This document shows positions 1 through 7,581 of a stretch of 12,952 nt of DNA, piece after piece. The stretch comes from a bacterium. Lineage in GTDB: Bacteria > Desulfobacterota_D > UBA1144. Within the stretch, counting starts at the first letter, position 1. Every line of letters begins with the position of its first letter. The stretch spans positions 53,959 through 66,910 of the forward strand of contig NZWF02000013.1 in assembly GCA_002701605.2 (NCBI GenBank). The letters run 5' to 3'. The notes beneath the pieces were generated by a model that did no database searches, was not told the origin of the DNA, and saw only the letters and a list, made by a program, of their open reading frames with translations. Position numbers and translations under genes: made by a program.

Positions 1-106
1 TAAAATCGAATGGAGCCTCATTTGCATTTAATCTTATTTCAAAATCAACATCGTCAGGACTATAGGCAACTAATTTTTTTAAAGCCTTTTTTACTCTTAA
101 ACTCAT
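1..106 (-). CDS. hisC: Histidinol-phosphate aminotransferase, N-terminal fragment
   Basis: Only the first 35 codons are in the window; the gene runs off the left edge. The translation starts MSLRVKKALKKLVAYSP and reaches a RLNANEAPFDF segment. The short N-terminal helix, the 'YSP' stretch and the 'RLNANEAPF' motif are typical of the start of HisC, the PLP enzyme that transfers an amino group from glutamate to imidazole-acetol phosphate in histidine synthesis. The start ATG overlaps the hisD stop as ATGA (bases 103-106), so the two genes are translationally coupled, and hisD-hisC is a common order. The PLP-binding lysine lies outside the window, so the call rests on the N-terminal motif plus context. 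Confidence 0.85.
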   Translation of the reverse strand, partial: MSLRVKKALKKLVAYSPDDVDFEIRLNANEAPFDF

Positions 107-1398
107 TTCTTGTTCCTTAATCTTAAACTTATAGAATTTTTATGTGCAAAAAGGGATTCGGATTCTGCCATGACTTCAACATTTTTGCCTAATAATTTTA
201 AACCTTTGTCAGAAATCTTGGTTACACTGGAATATTTAATAAAATCTAAGGAACTTAGTGGGGAAGAGAATGATGCACTTCCTCCTGTGGGTAATACATG
301 ACTAGGCCCTGCTATATAATCACCAAATGCCTCAGCTGAATTCTTTCCAAGAAAAATAGATCCAGCATTACATATTTTACTTAATAATCTCTCAGGTGAA
401 TTTACAAGAAGCTCTAAGTGTTCTGGAGCAAAGCTGTTACTGAAATCTATACAACTCTCAAGTGAGTTCATAAGAAAAATTTTTCCATTATTTTTTAGGG
501 ATTTACTTATTATATTTCTTCTAGGTGATTCTTTGGTTAATTTTTTTACATCAGCTAAAACTTTCTGGGCTAATGTTTTAGATGTAGTTACTAAAATTGA
601 GGATGCATTGATATCATGTTCAGCCTGTGCCAATAAATCTGCAGCAATTATTTCAGAACTAGAACTCTTATCCCCTATTATAAGGACCTCGCTTGGACCA
701 GCCACCATGTCAATCCCAACATCACCAAAAACCTGTTTTTTGGCAGTTGCAACAAAAATATTTCCTGGACCAACGATTTTATTAACTTTCTCAATTGTCT
801 TGGTTCCATAAGCTAAAGCAGCTATTGCTTGTGCCCCACCTACCTGATATATATTGTCGATCTTTAAACAATCTGCAACAAATAAAACTGCTTTATTGAG
901 ACCATGTTGCGAGGGTGGTGTAACAATTGATATTTTTTTAACACCTGCAACTCTTGCTAAAACTGCTGTCATAATCAAGCTTGATGGATAAGATGCTGTT
1001 CCACCTGGAACATATATTCCTACACTGTCCAAGGGGCTAACTGACCATCCCAATTTATTTCCCAAATTATCTTTAAATAAAAAAGATCTAGGTAATTTTT
1101 TTTTCTGATAAAAAGAAACGCGTTGAATAGCTTTCTTAATTGACTTTTTCAAATCGGAATTCAATGTAGTTGAAGAATTTGTAATCAATGACCTTTTAAC
1201 TTTTAAATTTTGAAGATTTAAATCAAAATTATCATATTGCTTTGTTAGCTTAAATATGGCTTTATCACCAAATTTTTTAACATCATCAATAATCGAAGCA
1301 ACAGTTTTATTTACATTTTTGTATGAGATTTCCTGAGACTCACGAATCTTCCTAATTGTACTATTAATTGCATTATGTTTTAATGAAAAAATTTTCAT
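103..1398 (-). CDS. hisD: Histidinol dehydrogenase
   Basis: 431 residues, the normal family length. HisD is a zinc enzyme that oxidises L-histidinol to L-histidine in two NAD+-dependent steps, the end of histidine synthesis in the cytoplasm. The expected zinc ligands are all present: Q258 and H261 (AQAEHD), D360 (GDYIAGPSH) and H419 (FAHKNS). The catalytic pair E326-H327 sits in FAPEHLEL, and the glycine-rich VGIYVPGGTASYPS and IVGPGN segments match the family. It lies 40 bases after ctaB on the same strand, so it may be read through from the oxidase operon. A TATAAT six bases before the ATG suggests its own promoter, and no Shine-Dalgarno sequence is visible. It overlaps hisC by 4 bases. Function is confident; the transcription unit is inferred. 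Confidence 0.97.
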   Translation of the reverse strand: MKIFSLKHNAINSTIRKIRESQEISYKNVNKTVASIIDDVKKFGDKAIFKLTKQYDNFDLNLQNLKVKRSLITNSSTTLNSDLKKSIKKAIQRVSFYQKKKLPRSFLFKDNLGNKLGWSVSPLDSVGIYVPGGTASYPSSLIMTAVLARVAGVKKISIVTPPSQHGLNKAVLFVADCLKIDNIYQVGGAQAIAALAYGTKTIEKVNKIVGPGNIFVATAKKQVFGDVGIDMVAGPSEVLIIGDKSSSSEIIAADLLAQAEHDINASSILVTTSKTLAQKVLADVKKLTKESPRRNIISKSLKNNGKIFLMNSLESCIDFSNSFAPEHLELLVNSPERLLSKICNAGSIFLGKNSAEAFGDYIAGPSHVLPTGGSASFSSPLSSLDFIKYSSVTKISDKGLKLLGKNVEVMAESESLFAHKNSISLRLRNKK

Positions 1399-1404
1399 CT
1401 TTCA

Positions 1405-1410
1405 ATTATA
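1405..1410 (-). promoter_or_regulatory. Possible -10 box for hisD
   Basis: A perfect TATAAT on the minus strand ends six bases before the hisD ATG, in the 40-base gap after ctaB. Transcription would start at or next to the A of the ATG, giving a leaderless mRNA. No recognisable -35 hexamer lies at 16-18 bases, and TATAAT is not rare in DNA this AT-rich, so confidence is low. Similar placements occur upstream of tyrS, nadE and the S41 protease. Confidence 0.3.
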
Positions 1411-1438
1411 CAACAAATATAAAAATTGAGCTTAAAAA

Positions 1439-2302
1439 TTATCTCACTGAAATGTCAATAATTAGTGTTGTGTGAAGAATCAACATATAAAAAATAGAAA
1501 ATATAAAAGCCATCTTATATTTCTTCTTTGATTTAAAAGCTTTATAAACACTAAATAAAAAAGCAAGTCCAATAATCAATGCTGTAATTGCATAAAGTTT
1601 ACTAGCAATACCAATTACCCAAAAATATAATGAAAATGGTATCAAGGATAAGCTGTATATCATAATAAGATAATCAGTATATGTTTTCCCGTACACAATT
1701 GGCATTACTGGGAAACCAGCATTTTTATAATCTTCAGCTAAAAATTGTGCTAATAACCAAAAATGTGGTGGTTGCCATAGCATCATAAAAGTAAACATTA
1801 CAACCCCGTTAATAAAGGAAATTGATAAATCAGGATTGATTGCTGCAAAGCCAATCAAAACAGGTAAGGCACCAGGGATACCACCTAAAACTGTACCAAA
1901 TGGAGATGATTTTTTTAAAAATAAAGTGTAATAAATCGTATAACTTAATATTGCAGCAAGGGTAAAATAAAAATTAATTATATTTATTTTAAAAAAAGAA
2001 ATTCCCAATGAAAAAGTTATTAAAAAGGATGCGATTATTGTAAGATTCATAGGTCCAATTAGGTTTAATGACTCAACTCTTGAGGATAGTCTTTTCATCA
2101 ATTTGTCACTATCTTTTTCTATTAAATTATTAACCATTGCAGCACCTGCAGCGGATAGAATTAAAGATAACAATGTATAAAAAATTATATTAATCTCAGG
2201 AAAGGATCCTTTAGCAAGAACCATTCCAGTAAGGCCAGTGAGGCCCACACTTAAAATTATATTGGGCTTTGATAATGAAATTAATGCAGATAAATAATTC
2301 AT
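1439..2302 (-). CDS. ctaB: Protoheme IX farnesyltransferase (heme O synthase)
   Basis: 287 residues with about eight or nine hydrophobic segments; an UbiA-type prenyltransferase of the inner membrane that adds a farnesyl group to heme B to give heme O. The first polar motif is NNLIEKDSDKLMKR (residues 58-71), and the second half carries YYTLFLKKSSPFGT, GGIPGALPVLIG and WQPPHFWLLAQF...DYKNAGFPVMP, all typical of CyoE/CtaB. Two departures from the usual form are visible: the first Asp of the NNxIDRDxD motif is Glu (E62), and the RxxRP that normally follows reads LSSRVES. The start overlaps the ctaA stop as ATGA, indicating translational coupling, and its product is the substrate for CtaA. It is the last cox gene of the operon. 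Confidence 0.95.
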   Translation of the reverse strand: MNYLSALISLSKPNIILSVGLTGLTGMVLAKGSFPEINIIFYTLLSLILSAAGAAMVNNLIEKDSDKLMKRLSSRVESLNLIGPMNLTIIASFLITFSLGISFFKINIINFYFTLAAILSYTIYYTLFLKKSSPFGTVLGGIPGALPVLIGFAAINPDLSISFINGVVMFTFMMLWQPPHFWLLAQFLAEDYKNAGFPVMPIVYGKTYTDYLIMIYSLSLIPFSLYFWVIGIASKLYAITALIIGLAFLFSVYKAFKSKKKYKMAFIFSIFYMLILHTTLIIDISVR

Positions 2303-3159
2303 TTGTTTGTTGAGATATTTTCATCAAAAATTGCATCTAATGCAATCATTAAAATTAATAAAGCCACAAATAAATGTATAGCTGTCATAGAAAAAGCTAA
2401 TTTTGATACTACAACATAAACTCCGATTGCTATTTGAAAAATCACTAATATAAATAATTTTTTAAATCGTTTAAATTGATTAGTATTCTTTTTAACATAA
2501 GTTGATAGAAGAAAGATTAAGGTTACTACAAAGATTAAATAACCTGTCATTCTATGGGTCAAATGATATAAAACAGTATCACTTAAATAAGGTGGAACCC
2601 AGTAGCCAAGACAAGTTGGAAAATCTGGGCATGCGAGCCCTGCATTCGAATGTCTTACATATGCACCCATGACCAACTGAAAATAAATTAATAATAAAAA
2701 AAATAAATACTTGCTAGAATTTACAGAAAAAAATAAAACCTTGGAGAGAGATTGACTGTTCTCATACTTACACATTGTGTAAATAAATAGGAAAATAACG
2801 ATAGCATTGCCAAAATGAAAAGTAGTCAGGTTGGTTTCGAGTTCATAAATAACAACAAGACCACCCAATATTATTTGAATAGATAGTAACAAGGCAGCAA
2901 TTATTGGAATTAGCTTATGTTTTCCAGAATATGTCTTTAATCTTTTTTTTGCTAAAAGAAAGAAAAAAATTGAAACAACTAGACCCAGTACCCTGTGTCC
3001 ATGCTCCATAAATATAGGAAAATTAATTTGTGGGAAAAATTGACCAAAACATAATGGCCAATCAGGACAAGCTAATCCTGCTCCAAGTCCACTAACCATA
3101 TTTCCCCATATTAGAAGTAATATCAAAGAATATAAAGTTAACTTTTCTAATTTATTCAT
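2299..3159 (-). CDS. ctaA: Heme A synthase (COX15/CtaA family)
   Basis: 286 residues with eight predicted membrane helices, the usual architecture of two four-helix halves. CtaA oxidises the C8 methyl of heme O to a formyl group, producing heme A for the oxidase encoded upstream. Likely heme-binding histidines are H55 (MEHGHRVLG), H115 (TTFHFGN), H202 (HLTHRMTG) and H262 (TAIHLF); E52 fits the conserved glutamate near the first. Each half has a loop cysteine pair with the same spacing, C31/C37 in GLACPDWPLC and C177/C183 in GLACPDFPTC, so the internal duplication is obvious. The gene starts six bases after ctaF with no clear Shine-Dalgarno sequence and overlaps ctaB by 4 bases. Residue roles are taken from the Bacillus CtaA family. 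Confidence 0.95.
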   Translation of the reverse strand: MNKLEKLTLYSLILLLIWGNMVSGLGAGLACPDWPLCFGQFFPQINFPIFMEHGHRVLGLVVSIFFFLLAKKRLKTYSGKHKLIPIIAALLLSIQIILGGLVVIYELETNLTTFHFGNAIVIFLFIYTMCKYENSQSLSKVLFFSVNSSKYLFFLLLIYFQLVMGAYVRHSNAGLACPDFPTCLGYWVPPYLSDTVLYHLTHRMTGYLIFVVTLIFLLSTYVKKNTNQFKRFKKLFILVIFQIAIGVYVVVSKLAFSMTAIHLFVALLILMIALDAIFDENISTNK

Positions 3160-3164
3160 TCAAA

Positions 3165-3446
3165 TTAGTTAACGACTCGCGTAAATATATCAGTCGCAGA
3201 AAAGGCTATTAATAAAAATAAAAGAAAAATTGGATATGTTGCAAAGATCCATGTCATTCCATCCTCATATTTTAAATGCATAAAATGAAGAGCGACTACT
3301 CCTGCTTTAATTGAAGCAATCAACATTGCTATAGGAATATTTAAAGACCCAAAATCAAACTGGGCAACTCCAACTGTTACTACAGTTAAAAACATTAATA
3401 ATAGCCATATATTAAAATATTGTTTGTATGTACTTGAATTAACCAT
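3165..3446 (-). CDS. ctaF: Cytochrome c oxidase subunit IV, prokaryotic type
   Basis: 93 residues with three hydrophobic helices (about 11-29, 35-54 and 66-85). This matches the small prokaryotic COX4 family found as the fourth subunit of caa3 and bo3 oxidases. The diagnostic stretch IKAGVVALHFMHLKYE, between helices two and three, is present (residues 46-61). The subunit sits in the inner membrane next to subunit III and is thought to help assembly rather than catalysis. An AAGGAG sequence at 3457-3452 lies five bases before the ATG and overlaps the ctaE stop, so the start is well supported. Position between ctaE and ctaA fits the standard cta order. Confidence 0.93.
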   Translation of the reverse strand: MVNSSTYKQYFNIWLLLMFLTVVTVGVAQFDFGSLNIPIAMLIASIKAGVVALHFMHLKYEDGMTWIFATYPIFLLFLLIAFSATDIFTRVVN

Positions 3447-3455
3447 GATTACTCC

Positions 3456-4097
3456 TTAGCCAAGATATAAAAGTGGAAATAAATATATCCATATCAAATC
3501 GACAAGGTGCCAATAAAGACCACCTATTTCAATAGCTGTAAAATTCCCTTTATGATATCTTCCCTCATTAAGTTTTTTTAATAATACTCCTAAAACTGCC
3601 ATACCAATAAATACATGCAACATATGTACCCCAGTTGCAGCATAATATATAGAATAAAAAATATCGGTTCCTGGTGTAAAACCGTTTGAAATTTTATATG
3701 AATATTCAAAATATTTGTTTACAGCAAAAATCGCGGCACAAATAATGGTTATCCATAACATCCATCTAACCAATCTAATCTTATTCTCTTGAATTGCACT
3801 CACTGCTATAGCCACTGTGTAGCTACTAAAAATTAAAATGACTGTATTGATAGTTCCCAGCACAACATCTAAACTTTCGGAACCTGCTAAAAACATCTCA
3901 GGATATTTGGCCCTGAAAATTGCATAAGCAGCAAAAAGACCACCAAATAGTAACAATTCAGTAGCTAAGAAAAGCCACATACCCAACTTTGCCGCAGAAT
4001 GTTCAGTCTCTGGATCAAAATGACTTTCCTCTTCAATAATTGGTGGCAACATTTCAGAAGGAAGTGCTAAAGATTTAATAAATTTCATAAATGCCAT
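3456..4097 (-). CDS. ctaE: Cytochrome c oxidase subunit III
   Basis: 213 residues from the chosen start, with five membrane helices, the short form of subunit III typical of caa3 and quinol oxidases that lack the first two helices of the mitochondrial protein. Conserved stretches are LGMWLFLATELLLFGGLF (with E47), ATGVHMLHVFIGM and GLYWHLVDLIWIYLFPLLY. It is a non-catalytic membrane subunit that stabilises subunit I. An in-frame ATG 36 bases further upstream (4133) would overlap ctaD, but an AGGAGG lies six bases before the ATG at 4097, and that ATG follows the ctaD stop by one base. I therefore take MAFMKF as the N-terminus. Confidence 0.95.
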   Translation of the reverse strand: MAFMKFIKSLALPSEMLPPIIEEESHFDPETEHSAAKLGMWLFLATELLLFGGLFAAYAIFRAKYPEMFLAGSESLDVVLGTINTVILIFSSYTVAIAVSAIQENKIRLVRWMLWITIICAAIFAVNKYFEYSYKISNGFTPGTDIFYSIYYAATGVHMLHVFIGMAVLGVLLKKLNEGRYHKGNFTAIEIGGLYWHLVDLIWIYLFPLLYLG

Positions 4098-4098
4098 A

Positions 4099-5700
4099 TT
4101 AGGCCTCCTGCTCCAATTTCGTACCATAATCATATGTTGACGCTGTTAAAGTAGGTATTTTTTCAAAATTTAAAGTAGGTGGTGGAGAAGGCATACTCCA
4201 CTCTAATGATGCTGATTCATATGGATTAGCTTCCGCTTTATCAGAAATAGGTTTTAGTAAAGCATAAAGCATAATTATAAATCCAATGCCCAAAATCCAT
4301 GTTCCATATGTAGATATCTGATGCAGTGTAGTGAACTCAGGTGAATAGTTAAAATATCTCCTTGGCATTCCAAGTGTACCTAAAATAAATTGAGGAAAGA
4401 ATACAACATTGAATCCAATAAATATTAGTACGAATGCAATCTTAGCTTTGAATTCATCAAACATTTTCCCCCACATTTTAGGGTACCAAAAGTGAATGGC
4501 AGAAAACAACCCAAAAACAGTCCCGCCAATCATAACATAATGCATATGGGCGACTACAAAGTATGTATCATGAAGATGAACATCAGCAGCAAGAGCTCCT
4601 AGAAATAGACCAGTTAGTCCTCCGATAGTAAATAAGAAAATAAAAGCTAAGGAATAAAGCATAGCTGCACTTAATTCTATTGAACCTTTGTACATGGTCC
4701 ACAGCCAATTAAATACTTTAATAGCAGTTGGTACTGCCACCGCAAAAGTTATTACAGAAAAAATAATATTAATTAATTTTGACTGTCCACTAACAAACAT
4801 ATGGTGGCCCCAAACTAAGAAGCTTATTAGAGCTATAGCTAAACTTGAATATGCGATAGCTTTGTAACCAAATATTGGCTTTCTTGAAAATACTGGAATA
4901 ACCTCTGAAATTATTCCCATTGCAGGAAGAATCATTATATATACTGCTGGGTGAGAATAGAACCAGAAGAAATGTTGGAATAAAACAGGGTCGCCTCCTT
5001 TGGCAGGATCAAAAAACCCTAAGCCAAAATATCTTTCACCAATTAACAATAATAGTGTTATTCCAACTACAGGTGTTGCAAGAACTTGTAATAAAGATGT
5101 TGCATATGCTGCCCAACAAAATAGTGGCAACCTATCCCAAGTTAAACCAGGTGCTCGTAATTTATGAATTGAGACAATAAAATTAATACCAGTAAGAATT
5201 GAAGAAAAACCTAAAACAAAAACACCAAATGTTACCAAGATAACATTTGCACCAGTATCAATAGAATAAGGTGTATAAAATGTCCATCCAGTATCAGCGG
5301 GTGCAGCTAAAGCAATCAAAAAAATTATTGCACCAGCACAATAAATCCAAAAACTATATAAGTTTAATTTGGGGAAAATAACATCTCTTGCACCTATCAT
5401 CAAAGGTATCAAAAAATTACCAAAACTGGCAGCAACACCAGGAACAATAAAAAGAAAAACCATGACAGCACCATGCAATGTAAACAAAACATTATATGTT
5501 TGTGCATCAACTATTGTTTGTCCCGGAGTTAAATGTTCAAACCTAATTAAAAAAGATGCAATGGCAGCTAAAACAAAGAAGATACCAATTGCCCACAAAT
5601 ACATTACACCCAATCTTTTATGATCATGTGTAAAAAACCAAGATTTAAATCCTTTCCCGTCTTCTAAATAACTTTTATCAAAGCTGTGACTTTGAGACAT
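4099..5700 (-). CDS. ctaD: Cytochrome c oxidase subunit I, caa3 type (A2 subfamily)
   Basis: 533 residues with twelve membrane helices; the catalytic subunit reducing O2 to water and pumping protons. Expected ligands are present: H76 and H387 for heme a, H385 for heme a3, and H250, H299 and H300 for CuB, with Y254 placed for the His-Tyr cross-link (HPAVY). Proton paths: D106 with N95 and N113 marks the D-channel entrance, and K328 ([10 protein letters not shown]) the K-channel. The helix-VI glutamate of A1 enzymes is absent; the sequence reads [10 protein letters not shown], and this Tyr-Ser pair (248-249) defines the A2 subfamily seen in Rhodothermus and Thermus caa3 oxidases. AAGGAG at 5714-5709, overlapping the ctaC stop, lies eight bases before the ATG. 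The gene lies between ctaC and ctaE in the normal order. Confidence 0.98.
   Translation of the reverse strand: MSQSHSFDKSYLEDGKGFKSWFFTHDHKRLGVMYLWAIGIFFVLAAIASFLIRFEHLTPGQTIVDAQTYNVLFTLHGAVMVFLFIVPGVAASFGNFLIPLMIGARDVIFPKLNLYSFWIYCAGAIIFLIALAAPADTGWTFYTPYSIDTGANVILVTFGVFVLGFSSILTGINFIVSIHKLRAPGLTWDRLPLFCWAAYATSLLQVLATPVVGITLLLLIGERYFGLGFFDPAKGGDPVLFQHFFWFYSHPAVYIMILPAMGIISEVIPVFSRKPIFGYKAIAYSSLAIALISFLVWGHHMFVSGQSKLINIIFSVITFAVAVPTAIKVFNWLWTMYKGSIELSAAMLYSLAFIFLFTIGGLTGLFLGALAADVHLHDTYFVVAHMHYVMIGGTVFGLFSAIHFWYPKMWGKMFDEFKAKIAFVLIFIGFNVVFFPQFILGTLGMPRRYFNYSPEFTTLHQISTYGTWILGIGFIIMLYALLKPISDKAEANPYESASLEWSMPSPPPTLNFEKIPTLTASTYDYGTKLEQEA
4104..4109 (-). promoter_or_regulatory. Ribosome binding site that sets the ctaE start
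   Basis: A full AGGAGG on the minus strand lies inside the last codons of ctaD, six bases before the ATG at 4097. This is the strongest Shine-Dalgarno sequence in the window and decides between the MAFMKF start and a longer in-frame start at 4133 that would begin inside ctaD. Confidence 0.8.
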
Positions 5701-5712
5701 AACTTACACTCC

Positions 5713-6651
5713 TTATTTTAAAGTTTTTATATACTCTATTAAAGCGGTAATTTCCGCATCGTCTAATAATCCTTTGTAAGATGGCATTACAGGTCCGTAC
5801 CCTTCAACCATTTTCTCTCCAGGATATAATATTGATTCTTTTAAATAATTTTCATCAGCTGCCGCTGATGTGCCATCTGTGAAAATTCTTTTTGCATTAT
5901 AAAGCCCCTTCCATGAAGGTCCTACTCCTGCAGCACCATCAATGCTATGACAAGCTACACATCCTTTGTCTGAATATAATTGTTTACCAATTTGATCAAG
6001 TGGCATATCTGAAGCAATCTTTGAAGTTTTTGCTGATTCACCAGATTCCCATTTTAAATACTCAAGCTCAGGAAGAACATGCACTTTTGCTAGCATATTT
6101 GAATGTGATGATCCACAATATTCCGTACAATAAACCTTGAACTCTCCCTCTTTAGTTGCGGTAAAATTAATAAATGTATATCTGTTACCAATTACATCCT
6201 GTTTGACTCTAAAAGCTGGAACAAAAAAACTATGTAAAACATCTTCTGATGTCATAACAAGCCTGATAGGTTTATTTGCTGGAACATACAGTTCGCCTAA
6301 TGTTTTTTTTCCGTTTGGATAATCAAAGGTCCAAATCCATTTCTTTGCAGTAACATTAATTTCGTACGCATTCTGTGGGACTGTTGTGTATCTATCATAA
6401 TAGACATAACCATAGATAAAAATAACAATACACAAAATTGTAGGTATTACGGTCCAAAGAGTTTCCAAAAAACTATCGTGTGTTATTGCAGGTGTCTGGT
6501 CATTGTCAGATTTTTTCTTGTACTTGATAACAAAATAAATAAGTAGAAATCCAATTAAAATACAAGATACTACTGATATTATAGTTACTAGCCAAAGGAC
6601 GAAGTCGACCTCTGGAGCAAATGTTGACGCAGATGTAGGTAACCAATTCAT
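5713..6651 (-). CDS. ctaC: Cytochrome c oxidase subunit II with fused cytochrome c (caa3)
   Basis: 312 residues. Two membrane helices (about 16-43 and 63-85) are followed by a periplasmic cupredoxin domain with the complete CuA set: H140, C175, E177, C179, H183 and M186 (VYCTEYCGSSHSNM). From about residue 220 there is a class I cytochrome c domain with the heme site CVACH (C231, C234, H235) and a likely distal ligand M289 in GPVMPSY. The fusion makes this a caa3 enzyme that takes electrons from soluble or membrane cytochrome c through its own heme. The start directly abuts the sco stop (TAAATG), with a purine-rich GGGGGAAG upstream. The first residues are not a cleaved signal peptide of obvious type. 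Confidence 0.97.
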   Translation of the reverse strand: MNWLPTSASTFAPEVDFVLWLVTIISVVSCILIGFLLIYFVIKYKKKSDNDQTPAITHDSFLETLWTVIPTILCIVIFIYGYVYYDRYTTVPQNAYEINVTAKKWIWTFDYPNGKKTLGELYVPANKPIRLVMTSEDVLHSFFVPAFRVKQDVIGNRYTFINFTATKEGEFKVYCTEYCGSSHSNMLAKVHVLPELEYLKWESGESAKTSKIASDMPLDQIGKQLYSDKGCVACHSIDGAAGVGPSWKGLYNAKRIFTDGTSAAADENYLKESILYPGEKMVEGYGPVMPSYKGLLDDAEITALIEYIKTLK

Positions 6652-7437
6652 TTATTTACTTCCCCCTTGTTTCTTGGTCCACAAAAATATCATTAATATA
6701 ATTAATGATATTAAAGTTATTGCACCACCCAACTTCATAACATTCAAGGCTTTGAGTGCATACTTTTTACCAACAGGATCAAAATCATAGCAATAAAGTA
6801 AAACCTTATCAGACAATGAAACTTTTCCTACGGTCCCTTCAGATGCTTCTAGTAGTGCTAATTTAAAATCTTTAGGATCAAAAATGACACCCGACAAATA
6901 CCTAGAAACAATCTTATCTTTCGTGACAAATATTATACCAGCAGGATGGGCAAATTCACCCCCATCTGGCATGAATTTATACCCGACTGAAGATGTTATT
7001 AAATCAATACTATTTTTTGGTGCAGAATAGAATTTCCAATATTCGTCTTTTGCTAGTTTTTCATTATATTTCTGCTCATATTGAAGGACTGCTTTTGATG
7101 TTTCATTTTCATCAATACTGATTGTTACCAAATTATAATCTTTCCCAGGCCTAAATCTTTCACTACCAACTACAGCCTCTTCAACACCTTGCAATGTAAA
7201 GGAGCACATTTTTGGACAAGAATAATATGCAAAAACAATAATCGTGGGAATTTCAGGATTTAGCTCATTATCTAGGCTAGTTTCAAATCCAGATAAGTCC
7301 AGAATAGGAGATGAAGATAACAATTTTTCACCATACTTTTCATCCCAACCAACTTTGGTTCGAATATCGTTCTCATCCGTCACAGCGAATAAATTTAGAG
7401 ACAAAAAAAAGAAAATAAAAAAAATATTTGATTTCAT
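6652..7437 (-). CDS. SCO1/SenC/PrrC-family copper chaperone of the oxidase
   Basis: 261 residues from the chosen start. A signal peptide (MKSNIFFIFFFLSLNLFA) is followed by a thioredoxin-like domain with the copper-binding CPKMC (C74, C78) and the matching H164 (EFAHPAG). Unlike N-terminally anchored Sco1, it ends with a membrane helix (about 238-253) and a short KKQGGSK tail. A segment LLYCYDFDPVGKKY precedes the helix, a pattern I associate with caa3-linked Sco proteins. Sco proteins deliver copper to, or reduce, the CuA site, fitting its position just before ctaC. A longer reading frame starts at 7458 (MCPLFLI...), but that ATG lies two bases after the -10 box, ahead of the likely transcription start, so I prefer 7437. 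No Shine-Dalgarno sequence is visible. Confidence 0.93.
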   Translation of the reverse strand: MKSNIFFIFFFLSLNLFAVTDENDIRTKVGWDEKYGEKLLSSSPILDLSGFETSLDNELNPEIPTIIVFAYYSCPKMCSFTLQGVEEAVVGSERFRPGKDYNLVTISIDENETSKAVLQYEQKYNEKLAKDEYWKFYSAPKNSIDLITSSVGYKFMPDGGEFAHPAGIIFVTKDKIVSRYLSGVIFDPKDFKLALLEASEGTVGKVSLSDKVLLYCYDFDPVGKKYALKALNVMKLGGAITLISLIILMIFLWTKKQGGSK

Positions 7438-7460
7438 AATTAAAAAAAGGGGGCACATAA

Positions 7461-7488
7461 ATTATAAATTGAAGAGGATTTGTGTCAA
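7461..7488 (-). promoter_or_regulatory. Promoter of the sco-cta operon
   Basis: On the minus strand a perfect TTGACA (7488-7483) and a perfect TATAAT (7466-7461) are separated by 16 bases. Transcription would start near 7454, leaving a leader of about 17 bases before the ATG at 7437. This is the best sigma-70-type promoter in the window and drives the whole oxidase gene set. Confidence 0.75.
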
Positions 7489-7515
7489 TCACTAGAAAAA
7501 AGTGTAGAATTATAA

Positions 7516-7535
7516 AATCAACTATTGGCTTGATT
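7516..7535. promoter_or_regulatory. Inverted repeat, possible operator
   Basis: AATCAA (7516-7521) and TTGATT (7530-7535) are perfect six-base inverted arms around eight bases (CTATTGGC). The right arm overlaps the -35 of the tRNA promoter, and the whole lies between the two divergent promoters. The arms resemble TTGAT half-sites of CRP/FNR-type regulators, but their order and spacing do not match the FNR consensus (TTGAT-N4-ATCAA). It could be a regulator site or chance in AT-rich DNA. Confidence 0.3.
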
Positions 7536-7562
7536 GACAAAAGATTTTTAATTCAATAGGAT
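7534..7562 (+). promoter_or_regulatory. Promoter of the tRNA and downstream genes
   Basis: TTGACA (7534-7539) and TAGGAT (7557-7562) are 17 bases apart. The -35 is perfect and the -10 matches at four of six positions. The predicted start near 7569 leaves about a dozen bases of 5' leader before the tRNA, a normal precursor length for RNase P. Confidence 0.6.
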
Positions 7563-7581
7563 AAGCTTTTAATTAATTTTA

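Noticed and set aside
4098..4133. Longer N-terminus for ctaE starting MIMVRNW inside ctaD
   Set aside because: AGGAGG is correctly spaced for the ATG at 4097, and the extension has no family similarity that I recognise.
4920..6322. Several plus-strand open frames of 60-90 codons opposite ctaD and ctaC
   Set aside because: Each lies wholly antisense to a well-conserved gene in the expected operon and shows no domain or initiation signal.
7438..7458. Longer N-terminus for the Sco protein starting MCPLFLI at 7458
   Set aside because: The ATG lies two bases after a perfect -10 box, ahead of the expected transcription start, and the shorter form has a normal signal peptide.
7490..7504. CACT-N7-AGTG inverted repeat upstream of the sco promoter
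   Set aside because: Four-base arms are too short to distinguish from chance.
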